Shown here: one piece after another, positions 8,349 to 20,911 of the stretch | Layout: every line of letters starts with the position of its first letter | Position numbering within the stretch: the stretch's first letter is position 1 | NCBI GenBank assembly: GCA_035528715.1 | Contig: DATKYB010000043.1 | Coordinates: forward strand, 1 to 49,483 | Length of the DNA stretch: 49,483 bases | From: Nitrospinota bacterium | Lineage (GTDB): Bacteria; JADFOP01; DATKYB01 | Direction of reading: 5' to 3' | Position numbers and translations under genes: made by a program | Notes under the pieces: generated by a model | Databases searched by the model: none | Told to the model about the DNA's origin: nothing | The model's input: only the letters and a program-made list of their open reading frames with translations

Positions 8349-10466
8349 ATGGCAAACAATCTCTTTATTACTGCCACTGAGGCCAGAAGTGGAAAATCGG
8401 TCATATGCCTGGGTATAATGGAGATGCTTCTGCGCAAGGTCGACAGGGTCGGCTTTTTCCGTCCACTTATTGAGGGGGAAAAGAATCAAAAAGGCCTTGA
8501 TCATGATATCAATCTTATTTCATCACGTTTTAAACTAGGGATTCCCTATGAGAAGATGTATGGCTATACCAAAGCAGAGGCTGAGGATCTTATTTCTCAT
8601 GGAAGGAAAGAGGAGGTTCTCGAAGGAATCATAAAGAAATATGACCAGCTGGAGGAGATATGCGATTTTATCTTATGTCTGGGTACTGACTTTGCCAGCT
8701 CCTCAGCTGCCTTTGAATTCGATATTAATGCTGAGATCAGCAAGAACCTCAGATGCCCGGTTTTACTCGTGGCTAATGCCTATCAAAAGAGCAAGGAAGA
8801 CACACTGCGCTCCATTGAGATGGCCCTTGAATCCCTGGAAGAAAAGGGATGTCTCACAATTGCCACAATCGTTAACCGCACAGACACAAAAGAAGAAAAG
8901 GCCATTATTAATTTTCTGAAAGATAAGGAATTAACCAGAGAACAGTTGATCTTTACCATACCGGATGAGCCGTTTCTCGATAGCCCCACAATAGGCGAGA
9001 TTGCCGATATTCTCAATGCTGAGATCCTTCGTGGAGAAAAAGAGCTGAACCGCCATGCGTATTGCTTTTCCGTGGCAGCTATGCAGTTGCCCAACCTTTT
9101 ACCGAGGATAGAGAGGGGTTCGCTTGTCATTACACCCGGGGACAGGGCGGATGTCATTGTTGGCTGCCTGGCAGCAGTTTCATCCAGAGCCATGGAGAAT
9201 ATTGCAGGGATTGTTTTAACAGGCGGCTTGAAACCGGAGGAAGCGATATGGAAAATTATCAAAGATATTGCAAAAAATGTCCCCATTCTCAGTACCAAGC
9301 AAAACACCTTTCCCACTGCCAGGATTGTTGATAATATCCATTCTAAAATATCGCCGGATGATGAGCGCAAAATAACCCAGGCCCTGGCGATTTTTGAAAA
9401 GAACATTGATGTAGAAAGGCTTGGAGAAAAAATCATTACCACCAAGACCTCCACAGTAACCCCCATGATGTTCGAATACGATCTCCTGCAAAAGGCAAGA
9501 ACAAACAAGCAGCATATTGTCTTACCCGAGGGAGAGGAGGAAAGGATACTGCGCGCCGCTGAAATACTACTCAGTCGAGAGATTGTGGATATCACCCTTC
9601 TTGGAAATGAAGAGCAGATAAAAGAGAAGATTGCACATCTGGGGCTCCAATTGGAAAACGCTCAGATCATTGACCCTACAAGGTCCGATTTTTTTGATGA
9701 TTATGTCAAGACCTATTATGAATTGAGAAAACACAAAGGTATCACCGAGGACAATGCTCATGATAGTATGTTGAGTGTAATCTATTTTGGAACCATGATG
9801 GTCTATAAGGGACATGCTGATGGCATGGTCTCCGGCTCGGCTCACAGCACGGCTGCCACAGTTCGCCCGGCCCTTGAGATCATCAAGACCAAGCCCGGTT
9901 TTTCCATTGTCTCGAGTGTATTCTTTATGTGTCTGGAGGACAGGGTACTTGTTTACGGGGACTGTGCTGTGAATCCCAAACCAGATGCAAAGCAGTTGGC
10001 TGAAATTGCTCTCAGCTCGGCACAGACCGCAAAGACCTTTGGCATTGAGCCTTATGTGGCCATGCTCTCCTATTCAACAGGGGAATCAGGTACGGGAGAG
10101 GATGTGGACAAGGTCCGGGAAGCCACAAAAATCGCTAAAGAGATGGCGGCAAAAACTTATCCTGACCTGAAGATTGAGGGGCCTATACAGTATGATGCTG
10201 CGGTTGACCCTTCCGTAGCCAAAACAAAGCTCCCAGACAGCGACGTCGCAGGGAAAGCAACCGTATTTATCTTTCCTGATCTGAACACAGGAAACAACAC
10301 ATATAAGGCAGTTCAAAGGTCAGCCAAGGCCCTGGCCATTGGCCCTGTGCTTCAGGGGCTCAAACACCCTGTAAATGATTTGAGCCGTGGGTGTACGATT
10401 CCGGATATCGTCAATACCGTAGCGATTACGGCAATTCAAGCACAATCTGAAAAGGAATCTTTATGA
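8349..10466 (+). CDS. pta: Phosphate acetyltransferase (long, three-domain form)
   Basis: Converts acetyl-CoA and phosphate to acetyl phosphate, the first step of acetate formation. This is the long Pta type of 705 residues. The N-terminal BioD-like P-loop domain has TATEARSGKSVICLGIMEML, the middle DRTGG domain spans about 215-330 (LVITPGDRADVIVG), and the catalytic PTA domain covers about 375-700 (HIVLPEGEEERILRAAEILL, VSGSAHSTAATVRPAL, and PDLNTGNNTYKAVQRSA near the end). The ribosome site AAAAGGAGAG lies just before the ATG. Its stop overlaps the ackA start by four bases (ATGA), so the pair is coupled. All expected segments are present. Confidence 0.95.
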   Translation: MANNLFITATEARSGKSVICLGIMEMLLRKVDRVGFFRPLIEGEKNQKGLDHDINLISSRFKLGIPYEKMYGYTKAEAEDLISHGRKEEVLEGIIKKYDQLEEICDFILCLGTDFASSSAAFEFDINAEISKNLRCPVLLVANAYQKSKEDTLRSIEMALESLEEKGCLTIATIVNRTDTKEEKAIINFLKDKELTREQLIFTIPDEPFLDSPTIGEIADILNAEILRGEKELNRHAYCFSVAAMQLPNLLPRIERGSLVITPGDRADVIVGCLAAVSSRAMENIAGIVLTGGLKPEEAIWKIIKDIAKNVPILSTKQNTFPTARIVDNIHSKISPDDERKITQALAIFEKNIDVERLGEKIITTKTSTVTPMMFEYDLLQKARTNKQHIVLPEGEEERILRAAEILLSREIVDITLLGNEEQIKEKIAHLGLQLENAQIIDPTRSDFFDDYVKTYYELRKHKGITEDNAHDSMLSVIYFGTMMVYKGHADGMVSGSAHSTAATVRPALEIIKTKPGFSIVSSVFFMCLEDRVLVYGDCAVNPKPDAKQLAEIALSSAQTAKTFGIEPYVAMLSYSTGESGTGEDVDKVREATKIAKEMAAKTYPDLKIEGPIQYDAAVDPSVAKTKLPDSDVAGKATVFIFPDLNTGNNTYKAVQRSAKALAIGPVLQGLKHPVNDLSRGCTIPDIVNTVAITAIQAQSEKESL

Positions 10467-11677
10467 AAATACTCGTCATCAATTCTGGAAGTTCTTCTAT
10501 TAAGTATGAGCTGTTCGATATGACGCATCATAAGGTAATGGCTTCAGGCATAGCCGAAAAGATCGGTGAAGAGACAGGTATTCTTACCCACAAGATAATC
10601 CTAGAAAATGGCGAAGCTGTAAAGAAGGTTAAAGAGGGTAGGATTAAAGATCACCAAGAGGGACTGAACAGGATTGTAGACCTTTTGTTAAACAAAGAAC
10701 ACGGTGTCATTAAAGATAAATCGGAAATTTCAGCTGTGGGCCACCGCGTGGTTCATGGGGGGGAGACCTTTCACTCGACAACAATTATCGATGATAAGGT
10801 TATTGCAGCCATTAAAGAGAATATCCCCCTGGCTCCTCTGCACAATCCTCCCAATTTGGAAGGAATTGAGGTCGCCAGAGAAATTTTTCCAGATTCGCCG
10901 CAGGTAGCTGTGTTTGATACTGCCTTTCATCAAACCATTCCCAAAAGGGCTTTTCTCTATGCCATTCCTTATGAGTTGTATAAAAGGGACCATGTGCGCC
11001 GATACGGTTTTCACGGGACATCTCATGCGTATGTTGCTGAAAAGGCAGCCGAGTATCTGGGCAGGCCCTTGAATGAACTGGGTATCATCACGATTCATCT
11101 GGGAAACGGCGCAAGCATGGCAGCAGTAAAGAACGGTAAGTGCATCGATACAAGCATGGGAATGACACCCCTCGCAGGACTCATTATGGGAACCCGCTCG
11201 GGTGACATCGACCCTGCAATCCCTTTCTTCATGGCAGACCATCTGGGTATGTCTCTCAAGGATATTGATAAAATTCTCAACAAAGACAGCGGGCTTAAGG
11301 GAATTTGCGGAACAAATGACATGCGTGAGGTGATAGAGAAAAAGAATGCAGGTGATGAGAGGGCAAAAATTGCTCTGGATGTTTACACCTACCGAATAAA
11401 AAAATATATCGGTGCTTATCTTGCAGCCCTGGAATGCCTTGATTGTATAGTTTTTACAGCAGGCATAGGAGAAAACTCTTCTGATATCCGCGAACTCTCC
11501 TGCCAGGGATTAGAGAAAATGGGAATCAAGATTGACCTGGAAAGAAACAAGAAAGCCGGAAAAGAGATTAGAGAAATCAACACCTCAGATAGTAATGTTA
11601 AAATCCTTGTTGTTCCGACAAATGAGGAGCTGAAGATTGCACAGGAGACAAAGAGGGTTATTGAAAATACCAAGTGA
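10463..11677 (+). CDS. ackA: Acetate kinase
   Basis: Transfers phosphate from acetyl phosphate to ADP, giving acetate and ATP. All family signatures are present: INSGSSSIKYELFD at the N-terminus, GHRVVHGGE, FDTAFHQTIP with the catalytic Asp, RRYGFHGTSH with the catalytic His, HLGNGAS, MGTRSGDIDPAI and FTAGIGENSSDIR. The 404-residue length is normal. Start 10463 overlaps the pta stop. With pta it gives substrate-level ATP from acetyl-CoA, or acetate activation in reverse. Confidence 0.96.
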   Translation: MKILVINSGSSSIKYELFDMTHHKVMASGIAEKIGEETGILTHKIILENGEAVKKVKEGRIKDHQEGLNRIVDLLLNKEHGVIKDKSEISAVGHRVVHGGETFHSTTIIDDKVIAAIKENIPLAPLHNPPNLEGIEVAREIFPDSPQVAVFDTAFHQTIPKRAFLYAIPYELYKRDHVRRYGFHGTSHAYVAEKAAEYLGRPLNELGIITIHLGNGASMAAVKNGKCIDTSMGMTPLAGLIMGTRSGDIDPAIPFFMADHLGMSLKDIDKILNKDSGLKGICGTNDMREVIEKKNAGDERAKIALDVYTYRIKKYIGAYLAALECLDCIVFTAGIGENSSDIRELSCQGLEKMGIKIDLERNKKAGKEIREINTSDSNVKILVVPTNEELKIAQETKRVIENTK

Positions 11678-11756
11678 GCTTGGATTAACAAAATTTTCAT
11701 AGCGATTATGAGTTTGGTAATGTATAATTTAGATTCTCGCAAAGGGGGTGTGGAGA

Positions 11757-12542
11757 TTGTCAGGTGAAAAAAAATTTCTCGTTAATGTGGGAATGAAGGA
11801 TCTGCCCTTTCCCATTAAGGTAGTATCCAAGGCTGAACCAGAGGGCCAAGCCACAGTTGCCAATATCTCTATTGATGCCCGCATCATGCAGGAATTCGAA
11901 GCGCACTGGATTGATAAGTTTATTCAGATTGTTCACAAACATCACGACCGCATAGGAACAAAGACCCTCAGAGAGAACATCCTCGATTACATAGAAGCGC
12001 TGAAAGCCAAGAATGTGAGAATAGATTTTGACTATCCCTTTTTCATCGAAAAAACGACTCCCGTATCCAAGGAAAAGTGCCTTGTGAAATATCAGTGTAC
12101 CTATTCTGCAAGGACATCGGCTATAGAAGAGGTACCCAAAATCATATTTAAGATGAACATCCCCTGCATAACTACATATCCTGCTTCGGGCATAGAAACC
12201 GAGGGGGGATTATTCGGCCAGCTGAGCATTTTGACCATGGAGGTTGAGTCCAGGGATGATATCTATCCGGAAGACCTGGTCAGTTTGGTAGACAAGCATT
12301 CACTATCCCCTGTCTATTCCTTTTTAACCAAAGAAGACCAGCTTTCCATTATCCACAAGGTCCATTCAGAAAAGAAAACCAGCGTGGTGGTCATAGACCA
12401 TATAAAAAACGAGCTTGCCCATAACCGTAATATTGACTGGTATGCGGTAAGGGCTTCCAATTATGGAATGCTCCATTCCTACAGCACATTTATAGGAACC
12501 GAAAAAAGCAGTTGGATTCCTTTCAGCGGGTATGAAGAATAG
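11757..12542 (+). CDS. folE2: FolE2/MptA-type GTP cyclohydrolase homologue with altered metal site
   Basis: Family of GTP cyclohydrolase IB enzymes, which make dihydroneopterin triphosphate for folate-type pterins. The family pattern is visible at the start (GMKDLPFPIKV, QATVANISI) and in the middle (VKYQCTYSARTS, KIIFKMNIPCITTYPASGIE). However, the usual Cys-containing motif (CPCS in many FolE2) reads YPAS at residues 141-144, and the usual GAHNQ reads GLFGQ at 151-155, so the metal-binding Cys and His seem to be lost. Near the C-terminus, SIHxH-like sequence reads MLHSYS. It may therefore be a non-catalytic paralogue. I prefer TTG 11757, seven bases after AAAGGGGGTG, over GTG 11748, which sits inside that ribosome site. 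A TATAAT at 11723-11728 may be part of its promoter. It lies between ackA and pgi. Confidence 0.72.
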   Translation: MSGEKKFLVNVGMKDLPFPIKVVSKAEPEGQATVANISIDARIMQEFEAHWIDKFIQIVHKHHDRIGTKTLRENILDYIEALKAKNVRIDFDYPFFIEKTTPVSKEKCLVKYQCTYSARTSAIEEVPKIIFKMNIPCITTYPASGIETEGGLFGQLSILTMEVESRDDIYPEDLVSLVDKHSLSPVYSFLTKEDQLSIIHKVHSEKKTSVVVIDHIKNELAHNRNIDWYAVRASNYGMLHSYSTFIGTEKSSWIPFSGYEE

Positions 12543-12572
12543 TTATAGTATCCTTATCTGAACTTTCTTTAA

Positions 12573-14249
<1,677 letters not shown>

Positions 14250-14322
14250 AGAAATTAAAGGGTAATATGAAATCTGTTTAGTCGCATTCTATAGTTAATC
14301 TTAGACATAGAAGACAAGATTG

Positions 14323-15525
14323 ATGAAAGAAATCTGCATTCTGAAAAATCCGATTCAGTATTATGCATGGGGTTCCCATACGGCGATCTCCGAACTCCTA
14401 GGTAACCCGACCCCTTCAGAGAAGCCAGAGGCAGAACTCTGGATGGGTGCCCACCCAATTGCACCTTCTGAGGTTCTGGTTGATGGTAAATGGAAGCCTT
14501 TGCCAGAATTGATAGATAATTTGCCTGTAGACATACTCGGGAAGCGGGTTGCGGAAAAGTTTTCCGGCAAGCTCCCTTTTCTATTTAAGGTTCTTGCAGC
14601 GGCAAAGCCCCTTTCTATCCAGGCCCATCCCAGCTTTGATCAAGCCAAAGAGGGATTCGCACGAGAAAATAGACTCGGAATTCCGATGACAGCGCCAAAT
14701 CGAAATTATAAAGACAACAATCACAAGCCGGAAATCATCTGTGCATTAACTGCTTTCTGGACACTCAATGGCTTTCGAAAAATAGACAAAATCGTTTATC
14801 TGCTCAAGGAAATCAATCCTTCTGGACTTTTAGAGGAAATAAAGGAGCTAGAGAAAAATCTGGATTCTAATGGTCTGAAGAATTTTTTCAGCACCATCAT
14901 GACAATGGATGAGAAAAGAAAGAAGCATATTGTGGAAGAGGCTATCGGATTTGCTGAAAGGCGTTTTGATGAGAATCCTGTTTTTGAGTGGATGCTGAAA
15001 CTCAACGCCGAGTATCCTGGTGACATTGGTATCCTGAGCCCTGTTCTTTTAAACCTCGTCAAACTGGAGCCGGGTCAGGCCATGTTTTTGCATTCAGGCC
15101 AGCTGCATACCTATCTGGAAGGAGTGGGGATAGAACTCATGGCTAACTCCGATAATGTCCTGAGGGGCGGTCTCACTCCCAAGCATATCGACGTCGCAGA
15201 GCTTCTGAGAATCCTGCATTTTAACGAGAAGGAAATAGAAATCCTTGAGACTAAAGATAAAACGGATGGCGAACGCAAATATGCATCGAACGCAGAGGAA
15301 TTTCGTCTATCAATCATTGCAGTTAATACAAGCACATCTTACATAAGCCCAGAGGACAGAAGTGTCGAAATCATGATATGTATGAGTGGTAAAGCAACTC
15401 TTAAGAATTTAGAAAATGATAAAGTTTTGGAACTTAGGAGAGGGGTGTCTGCTCTGGTTCCGGCAGGTGTTCATCAGTATTCCATCGAAGGTGAAGCAAT
15501 TCTGTACAAAGCCTCAGTGCCGTAA
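14323..15525 (+). CDS. manA: Mannose-6-phosphate isomerase, type I
   Basis: Zinc enzyme that interconverts mannose-6-phosphate and fructose-6-phosphate. Type I signatures are present: NPIQYYAWGSHTAISELLG, EAELWMGAHP, LFKVLAAAKPLSIQAHPS with zinc ligands, and NNHKPEIICALTAFW. The C-terminal cupin-like strand (MICMSGKATL, LVPAGVHQYSI) closes the fold. The length of 400 residues is typical. ATG 14323 is preferred to the adjacent TTG 14320. It follows pgi by 73 bases on the same strand and converges on pgm. Its product may serve mannose use or GDP-mannose for surface sugars. Confidence 0.93.
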   Translation: MKEICILKNPIQYYAWGSHTAISELLGNPTPSEKPEAELWMGAHPIAPSEVLVDGKWKPLPELIDNLPVDILGKRVAEKFSGKLPFLFKVLAAAKPLSIQAHPSFDQAKEGFARENRLGIPMTAPNRNYKDNNHKPEIICALTAFWTLNGFRKIDKIVYLLKEINPSGLLEEIKELEKNLDSNGLKNFFSTIMTMDEKRKKHIVEEAIGFAERRFDENPVFEWMLKLNAEYPGDIGILSPVLLNLVKLEPGQAMFLHSGQLHTYLEGVGIELMANSDNVLRGGLTPKHIDVAELLRILHFNEKEIEILETKDKTDGERKYASNAEEFRLSIIAVNTSTSYISPEDRSVEIMICMSGKATLKNLENDKVLELRRGVSALVPAGVHQYSIEGEAILYKASVP

Positions 15526-15571
15526 TTGTTTTTTTGGCTCGTGATTTGAGTTTTCACATCATTTAAAAAGA

Positions 15572-17221
15572 TCAAGCCACAGAAGAAAATGTTTCGTTGA
15601 TGATTGCCTGTGCTTCTTCCTTAATCCTCTCAAGATGCTCTTTTCCCTTAAAGCTTTCTGCATAAATTTTGTAGATATCCTCTGTTCCAGATGGGCGGGC
15701 TGCAAACCAGCCATTTTCTGTAACAACCTTCAATCCTCCGATGGGAGCATTGTTCCCAGGCGCTTTGGTGAGTTTGGCAGTGATGGGTTCTCCGGCGAGT
15801 TCTTTTGCTGAAACGGCTTCTGGAGATAGTTCTTTAAGGACTGACTTCTGCTCAGGCGTGGCAGGAGCATCAATACGCTCATAAACAGGGCTTCCAAATT
15901 TTTCTTCTAACTCTTTATACAGCTCTGCCGGATCCTTGTTAGTCTTAGCAGTTATTTCAGCTGCAAGGAGATCCATGATGATTCCGTCCTTGTCCGTTGT
16001 CCAGACCGTGCCATCTTTTTTTAGAAAAGAAGCCCCGGCGCTCTCCTCTCCGCCAAAACCGTAAGAGCCGTCAATAAGTCCATCAACAAACCATTTAAAT
16101 CCAACAGGGACCTCAGAAAGCTTTCTCTTGAGATAAGCGGCAACCCTGTCGATCATGGAACTAGATACCAGAGTTTTTCCAACTGCTGCGTCGCTTCTCC
16201 AACCTGGTCTGTTCTGAAAGAGGTACCAGACGGCCACTGAGAGGTAGTGATTCGGATTTAAAAGCCCCGCACTTTTGGTGACAATGCCGTGGCGGTCCGT
16301 GTCTGTATCATTACCAAAGGCGATATCAAATTTATCCTTCAGCTTGATCAAACCTGCCATGGCATAGGGCGAGGAGCAATCCATACGGATTTGGCCGTCT
16401 TTGTCCACAGTCATAAAGGAGAAGGTTGGGTCAACAGTTCCATTCACAACCTCTATCGATAGTCCGTATTTTTTAGCGATGGGTTCCCAGAAGTGTATGG
16501 AAGAACCGCCGAGCGGATCAACACCGATCTTAATACCTCCTTTGGCAATGGCTTCCGTATCAATAACATTCTTAAGATCTTCAACATACGGCGAAATGAA
16601 ATCATACTCATGTGTAGTATCTGCCTTTATGGCCTTTTCAAAGGGTATTCGTTTTACGTCTTTAAGTCTCTTGTTTAGAATTTCGTTGGCTCTGTCTTCA
16701 ATGATCTTGGTTGTTTCTGTGTCAGCCGGGCCCCCATCAGGAGGATTGTATTTGAATCCGCCGTCATGAGGCGGGTTATGTGAAGGAGTAATCACCACCC
16801 CATCTGCAATCCCCTTTTTTTTGTTTCGATTGTAACTCAGAATAGCGTGCGAGATAACCGGTGTGGGTGTGTAACCAAGCCCCTTTTGAATCATAACCGT
16901 GATAGCATTTGCAGCGAATACTTCAAGTGCGCTTTTAAGCGCTGGTTCGGAAAGAGCATGAGTATCCATGCCCATGAACAGAGGCCCTGCTATTCCTTTA
17001 AATTTTCTATAGTCACAGATGGCTTGAGTGATAGCCAAAATATGGTCTTCATTAAAGCTGCTTTTAAGTGAAGACCCTCTATGGCCCGAAGTGCCAAACG
17101 AAACCCTCTGACTTGTTTCAGAAACATCAGGTTTAAGGGTATAATAGGAAGAGATAAGCTTGGGAACATTGATAAGTATTGATTTCGGCGCAGGTTTTCC
17201 GGCAAGTTCGTGTAAGGCCAT
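15572..17221 (-). CDS. pgm: Phosphoglucomutase (alpha-D-glucose phosphate-specific)
   Basis: Interconverts glucose-1-phosphate and glucose-6-phosphate. Signature motifs in order are [22 protein letters not shown] with the phosphorylated Ser, [10 protein letters not shown] with the Mg-binding Asp residues, [10 protein letters not shown] for sugar recognition, and [17 protein letters not shown] for the phosphate loop. Length (549 residues) fits the bacterial glucose-specific type. AGAGGAG before the ATG is a strong ribosome site. It lies 20 bases after pfk on the same strand, so the two form an operon. It would take up glucose-1-phosphate from the phosphorylase at 6396. Confidence 0.94.
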   Translation of the reverse strand: MALHELAGKPAPKSILINVPKLISSYYTLKPDVSETSQRVSFGTSGHRGSSLKSSFNEDHILAITQAICDYRKFKGIAGPLFMGMDTHALSEPALKSALEVFAANAITVMIQKGLGYTPTPVISHAILSYNRNKKKGIADGVVITPSHNPPHDGGFKYNPPDGGPADTETTKIIEDRANEILNKRLKDVKRIPFEKAIKADTTHEYDFISPYVEDLKNVIDTEAIAKGGIKIGVDPLGGSSIHFWEPIAKKYGLSIEVVNGTVDPTFSFMTVDKDGQIRMDCSSPYAMAGLIKLKDKFDIAFGNDTDTDRHGIVTKSAGLLNPNHYLSVAVWYLFQNRPGWRSDAAVGKTLVSSSMIDRVAAYLKRKLSEVPVGFKWFVDGLIDGSYGFGGEESAGASFLKKDGTVWTTDKDGIIMDLLAAEITAKTNKDPAELYKELEEKFGSPVYERIDAPATPEQKSVLKELSPEAVSAKELAGEPITAKLTKAPGNNAPIGGLKVVTENGWFAARPSGTEDIYKIYAESFKGKEHLERIKEEAQAIINETFSSVA

Positions 17222-17241
17222 TTTTTCTCCTCTAAAAGCAA

Positions 17242-18531
17242 TTAGAGCATTTCTCTTGGCTGGCCCGTTGATTCAAGGACAGAACTCCAAAGCCTTCCAT
17301 TTGGGTCAATCTTCTTTCGCTCAGACACAGCCATAGGAATCGGCACATGTGTGAATTCGTTCTTCCAGTAGCCCACGACCATATTTGTTCTTCCGGTCAT
17401 TCCCGCATGCGCAGCATTGTGACCGAGAAGCAGACAGAATACAGAATCATAGGGGGTCGCAGGCATACTCCGTATGGTGTAGCTCGGGTCAATATATTTA
17501 AGATTTGCTTCTATCCCTTCTTTTTTGAAATATTCTTTAATCTTGTCTCTTAAGTAAAGGCCGATATCTCCAAAACGGACATTGCCGGATGCATCTCGCT
17601 CCTGCGTTTTCTCTAAAAGGTCCTGTCCGGCTCCCTCTCCTACAACAATCACGGCATGCTGTCTACTTTCCAGTCTTTCTCTCAGTGCCTTGAGAAAGGC
17701 CTCAAGAGAAAAGCGGACTTCGGGAATAAGACAGAAGTTGATCTCATTATTGGCGAGTGTGGCAAATGCTGCAATGAATCCCGATTCTCTGCCCATTAGC
17801 TTCACAAGGCCAATACCATTTCTTGCTCCCTCGGCTTCCACATGAGCAGAGTAGCTTGCTGTTGTCGATTCTGAGACTGCTGTAACAAAGCCGAAAGATT
17901 GCTGCACATGAGAGATATCGTTGTCTATGGTTTTTGGAATTCCGATCACAGAAATCTTCAAACCGCGTTGCTCGATTTCCTTGGAAATAGCCTGAGCTCC
18001 ACGCAGCGTCCCGTCTCCACCTATTGTAAAAAGGATACCAATATTCATCCGCTCTAAGGTATCGACCATTTCAGAGACATCTTGAGGTCCGCGCGATGAA
18101 CCTAAGATTGTCCCTCCTTTTTGATGAATGTCGCTGACATTTTCTGGTAAAAGCTCAAGAGGAACATGGCAGTGTTTAGGCGAGAGTCCCTCATAGCCAT
18201 AACGAAAACCATAGATTGTTTTCACACCGTAATGATGGTAGAGGCTTAAGACAATGGCCCGGATTACATCGTTCAAACCAGGGCATATGCCCCCGCAGGT
18301 TACGATTCCGCATTTTAGTTTTGTTGGATCAAAGTAGATTTTTTCTCTCGGTCCAGCCATCTCAAAACTCGGTAGCTTTTTACCGGCTTTTATATGCTTT
18401 TCAATCTCTTTTGTACTTGAATGATAGAGCACATGTTCTTCATCGTTTATAAAATTCACAGCAGTCATAGGTGAGGAGATACGGCACTCACCCAGTTTCG
18501 AAATCGTAAAATCAAGCTCGCTCTCTTTCAT
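17242..18531 (-). CDS. pfk: 6-phosphofructokinase, probably ATP-dependent (long form)
   Basis: Phosphorylates fructose-6-phosphate to fructose-1,6-bisphosphate. The PFK core is clear: [57 protein letters not shown] and [11 protein letters not shown]. The residue that usually tells the phosphate donor (Gly in GGDGT, where PPi enzymes have Asp) points to ATP. The Lys in PKTIDND is shared with PPi-type enzymes and with the ATP-using group that includes trypanosome and plant Pfk. The N-terminal extension (about 80 residues) is typical of that group. Upstream partner of pgm in one operon. Confidence 0.9.
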   Translation of the reverse strand: MKESELDFTISKLGECRISSPMTAVNFINDEEHVLYHSSTKEIEKHIKAGKKLPSFEMAGPREKIYFDPTKLKCGIVTCGGICPGLNDVIRAIVLSLYHHYGVKTIYGFRYGYEGLSPKHCHVPLELLPENVSDIHQKGGTILGSSRGPQDVSEMVDTLERMNIGILFTIGGDGTLRGAQAISKEIEQRGLKISVIGIPKTIDNDISHVQQSFGFVTAVSESTTASYSAHVEAEGARNGIGLVKLMGRESGFIAAFATLANNEINFCLIPEVRFSLEAFLKALRERLESRQHAVIVVGEGAGQDLLEKTQERDASGNVRFGDIGLYLRDKIKEYFKKEGIEANLKYIDPSYTIRSMPATPYDSVFCLLLGHNAAHAGMTGRTNMVVGYWKNEFTHVPIPMAVSERKKIDPNGRLWSSVLESTGQPREML

Positions 18532-18664
18532 AAAAAACCCTTTCTAATAATTTCTAATTTTTAATGTATATTAAAGAGACGATCCTTATGTCAAGCACGG
18601 GATTAATTAATTTTGTCATGAGATCAGCTCTAAAGCAGCTATTCAGTAATTAAATTGATTTCCA

Positions 18665-19618
<954 letters not shown>

Positions 19619-19747
19619 TTAGTCATTCAATATAATTTATAGAAATAAAAAAGTTGGATGTCAACTTTAAATTGTATCCATCTTTTTGTAATTGAAGGCT
19701 TTTTTAAACGTCAAAGGGGAAGGTAAAGGCATAAACTACTTATTTGT

Positions 19748-19775
19748 TTGACATAATTCCCTAAATCAGTAATAT
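19748..19775 (+). promoter_or_regulatory. Probable promoter of the aldolase gene
   Basis: Perfect TTGACA at 19748-19753, 16-base spacer, and TAATAT at 19770-19775, in the divergent gap between ldh and fba. Pattern match only. Confidence 0.4.
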
Positions 19776-19832
19776 TTTATTAATAAAATAAACTTGTTCA
19801 CTCTATGAGAATCTATTGATAAGGAGAGCAAA

Positions 19833-20828
19833 ATGGCAATTAGTTATAAGGATCTCGGTCTTGTTAATACAAAAGAGATGTTTGGAAAAGCAATGAAGGG
19901 TGGATATGCGATTCCAGCATACAATTTCAACAACATGGAACAATTGCAAGCCATTATTCAGGCATGTGTGGAGACAGAATCACCTGTTATCCTTCAGGTA
20001 TCCTCTGGAGCAAGAAAATATGCCAATCAGACTATACTTCGCTATATGGCAGAAGGCGCTGTTCAGTATGCAAAAGAGCTTGGAAGAGAGATTCCTATTG
20101 CACTCCATCTTGATCATGGAGATACTTTCGAACTTGCAAAAAGCTGTGTGGATATGGGATTTTCATCAGTCATGATCGATGGCTCACATCATCCTTATGA
20201 CAAAAACGTGGAGCTGACAAAAAAGGTTGTCGACTACTGTGACCAATACGACGTTACTGTTGAAGGTGAGCTCGGTGTCTTAGCTGGTGTTGAAGACGAG
20301 GTATCTGCAGAGAAATCAACATATACAAAGCCAGAGGAAGTAGAAGACTTTACAAAAAAAACAGGTGTTGATTCACTCGCTATCTCCATTGGCACATCAC
20401 ACGGCGCAAACAAATTCAAGCCCAAGCAGTGCACTAAGAACGAAAACGGCATTTACATTCCCCCTGAGCTTCGTTTCGACATCCTTGAAGAGTGTGCAAA
20501 AAGGCTTCCTGGATTCCCCATTGTTCTGCACGGTGCCTCTTCAGTGCCTCCTCATCTTGTTAGAATTATAAATGAACACGGAGGAGCCCTGAAAGACGCT
20601 ATAGGCATCCCTGAAGAACAGTTAAGAAGGGCTGCAAAGTCCGCCGTTTGCAAGATCAATATCGATTCAGACGGTCGTCTGGCCATGACAGCTGCAGTTA
20701 GGAAGGTTTTTGTTGAAAGCCCAGCAGAATTTGACCCGAGAAAATATCTTGGGCCTGCGCGAGAAGCTTTAAAAGAACTATACAAACATAAAATCATTCA
20801 CGTGCTTGATTCAAACGGTAAGGCATAA
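19833..20828 (+). CDS. fba: Fructose-bisphosphate aldolase, class II
   Basis: Zinc aldolase that splits fructose-1,6-bisphosphate to dihydroxyacetone phosphate and glyceraldehyde-3-phosphate. Signatures are YAIPAYNFNNMEQLQAII at the start, ALHLDHGDTFE with the Asp and zinc His, VMIDGSHHPYDKNVE, EGELGVLAGVED, SIGTSHGANKF and VLHGASSVP with the other zinc His residues. The 331-residue length fits. The ribosome site AAGGAG lies just before the ATG. It is a single-gene unit closed by a strong hairpin at 20845-20880. Confidence 0.94.
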   Translation: MAISYKDLGLVNTKEMFGKAMKGGYAIPAYNFNNMEQLQAIIQACVETESPVILQVSSGARKYANQTILRYMAEGAVQYAKELGREIPIALHLDHGDTFELAKSCVDMGFSSVMIDGSHHPYDKNVELTKKVVDYCDQYDVTVEGELGVLAGVEDEVSAEKSTYTKPEEVEDFTKKTGVDSLAISIGTSHGANKFKPKQCTKNENGIYIPPELRFDILEECAKRLPGFPIVLHGASSVPPHLVRIINEHGGALKDAIGIPEEQLRRAAKSAVCKINIDSDGRLAMTAAVRKVFVESPAEFDPRKYLGPAREALKELYKHKIIHVLDSNGKA

Positions 20829-20844
20829 TTTAATTAAAAAATAG

Positions 20845-20880
20845 AAAAGGCAGGTCTTAAGTTTTTAAGACCTGCCTTTT
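20845..20880. terminator. Bidirectional rho-independent terminator
   Basis: A 16-base perfect stem AAAAGGCAGGTCTTAA / TTAAGACCTGCCTTTT with a four-base GTTT loop. A-rich and T-rich ends flank it, so it can stop both fba (plus) and the convergent DUF3313 gene (minus). Confidence 0.9.
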
Positions 20881-20911
20881 ACCTATCTTAGTGAAATAAC
20901 TATTGTATGTC

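Noticed and set aside
15526-15571. A terminator between convergent manA and pgm
   Set aside because: Only short, interrupted complementarity (GGCT... / ...AGCC) is present, so I could not support a hairpin.
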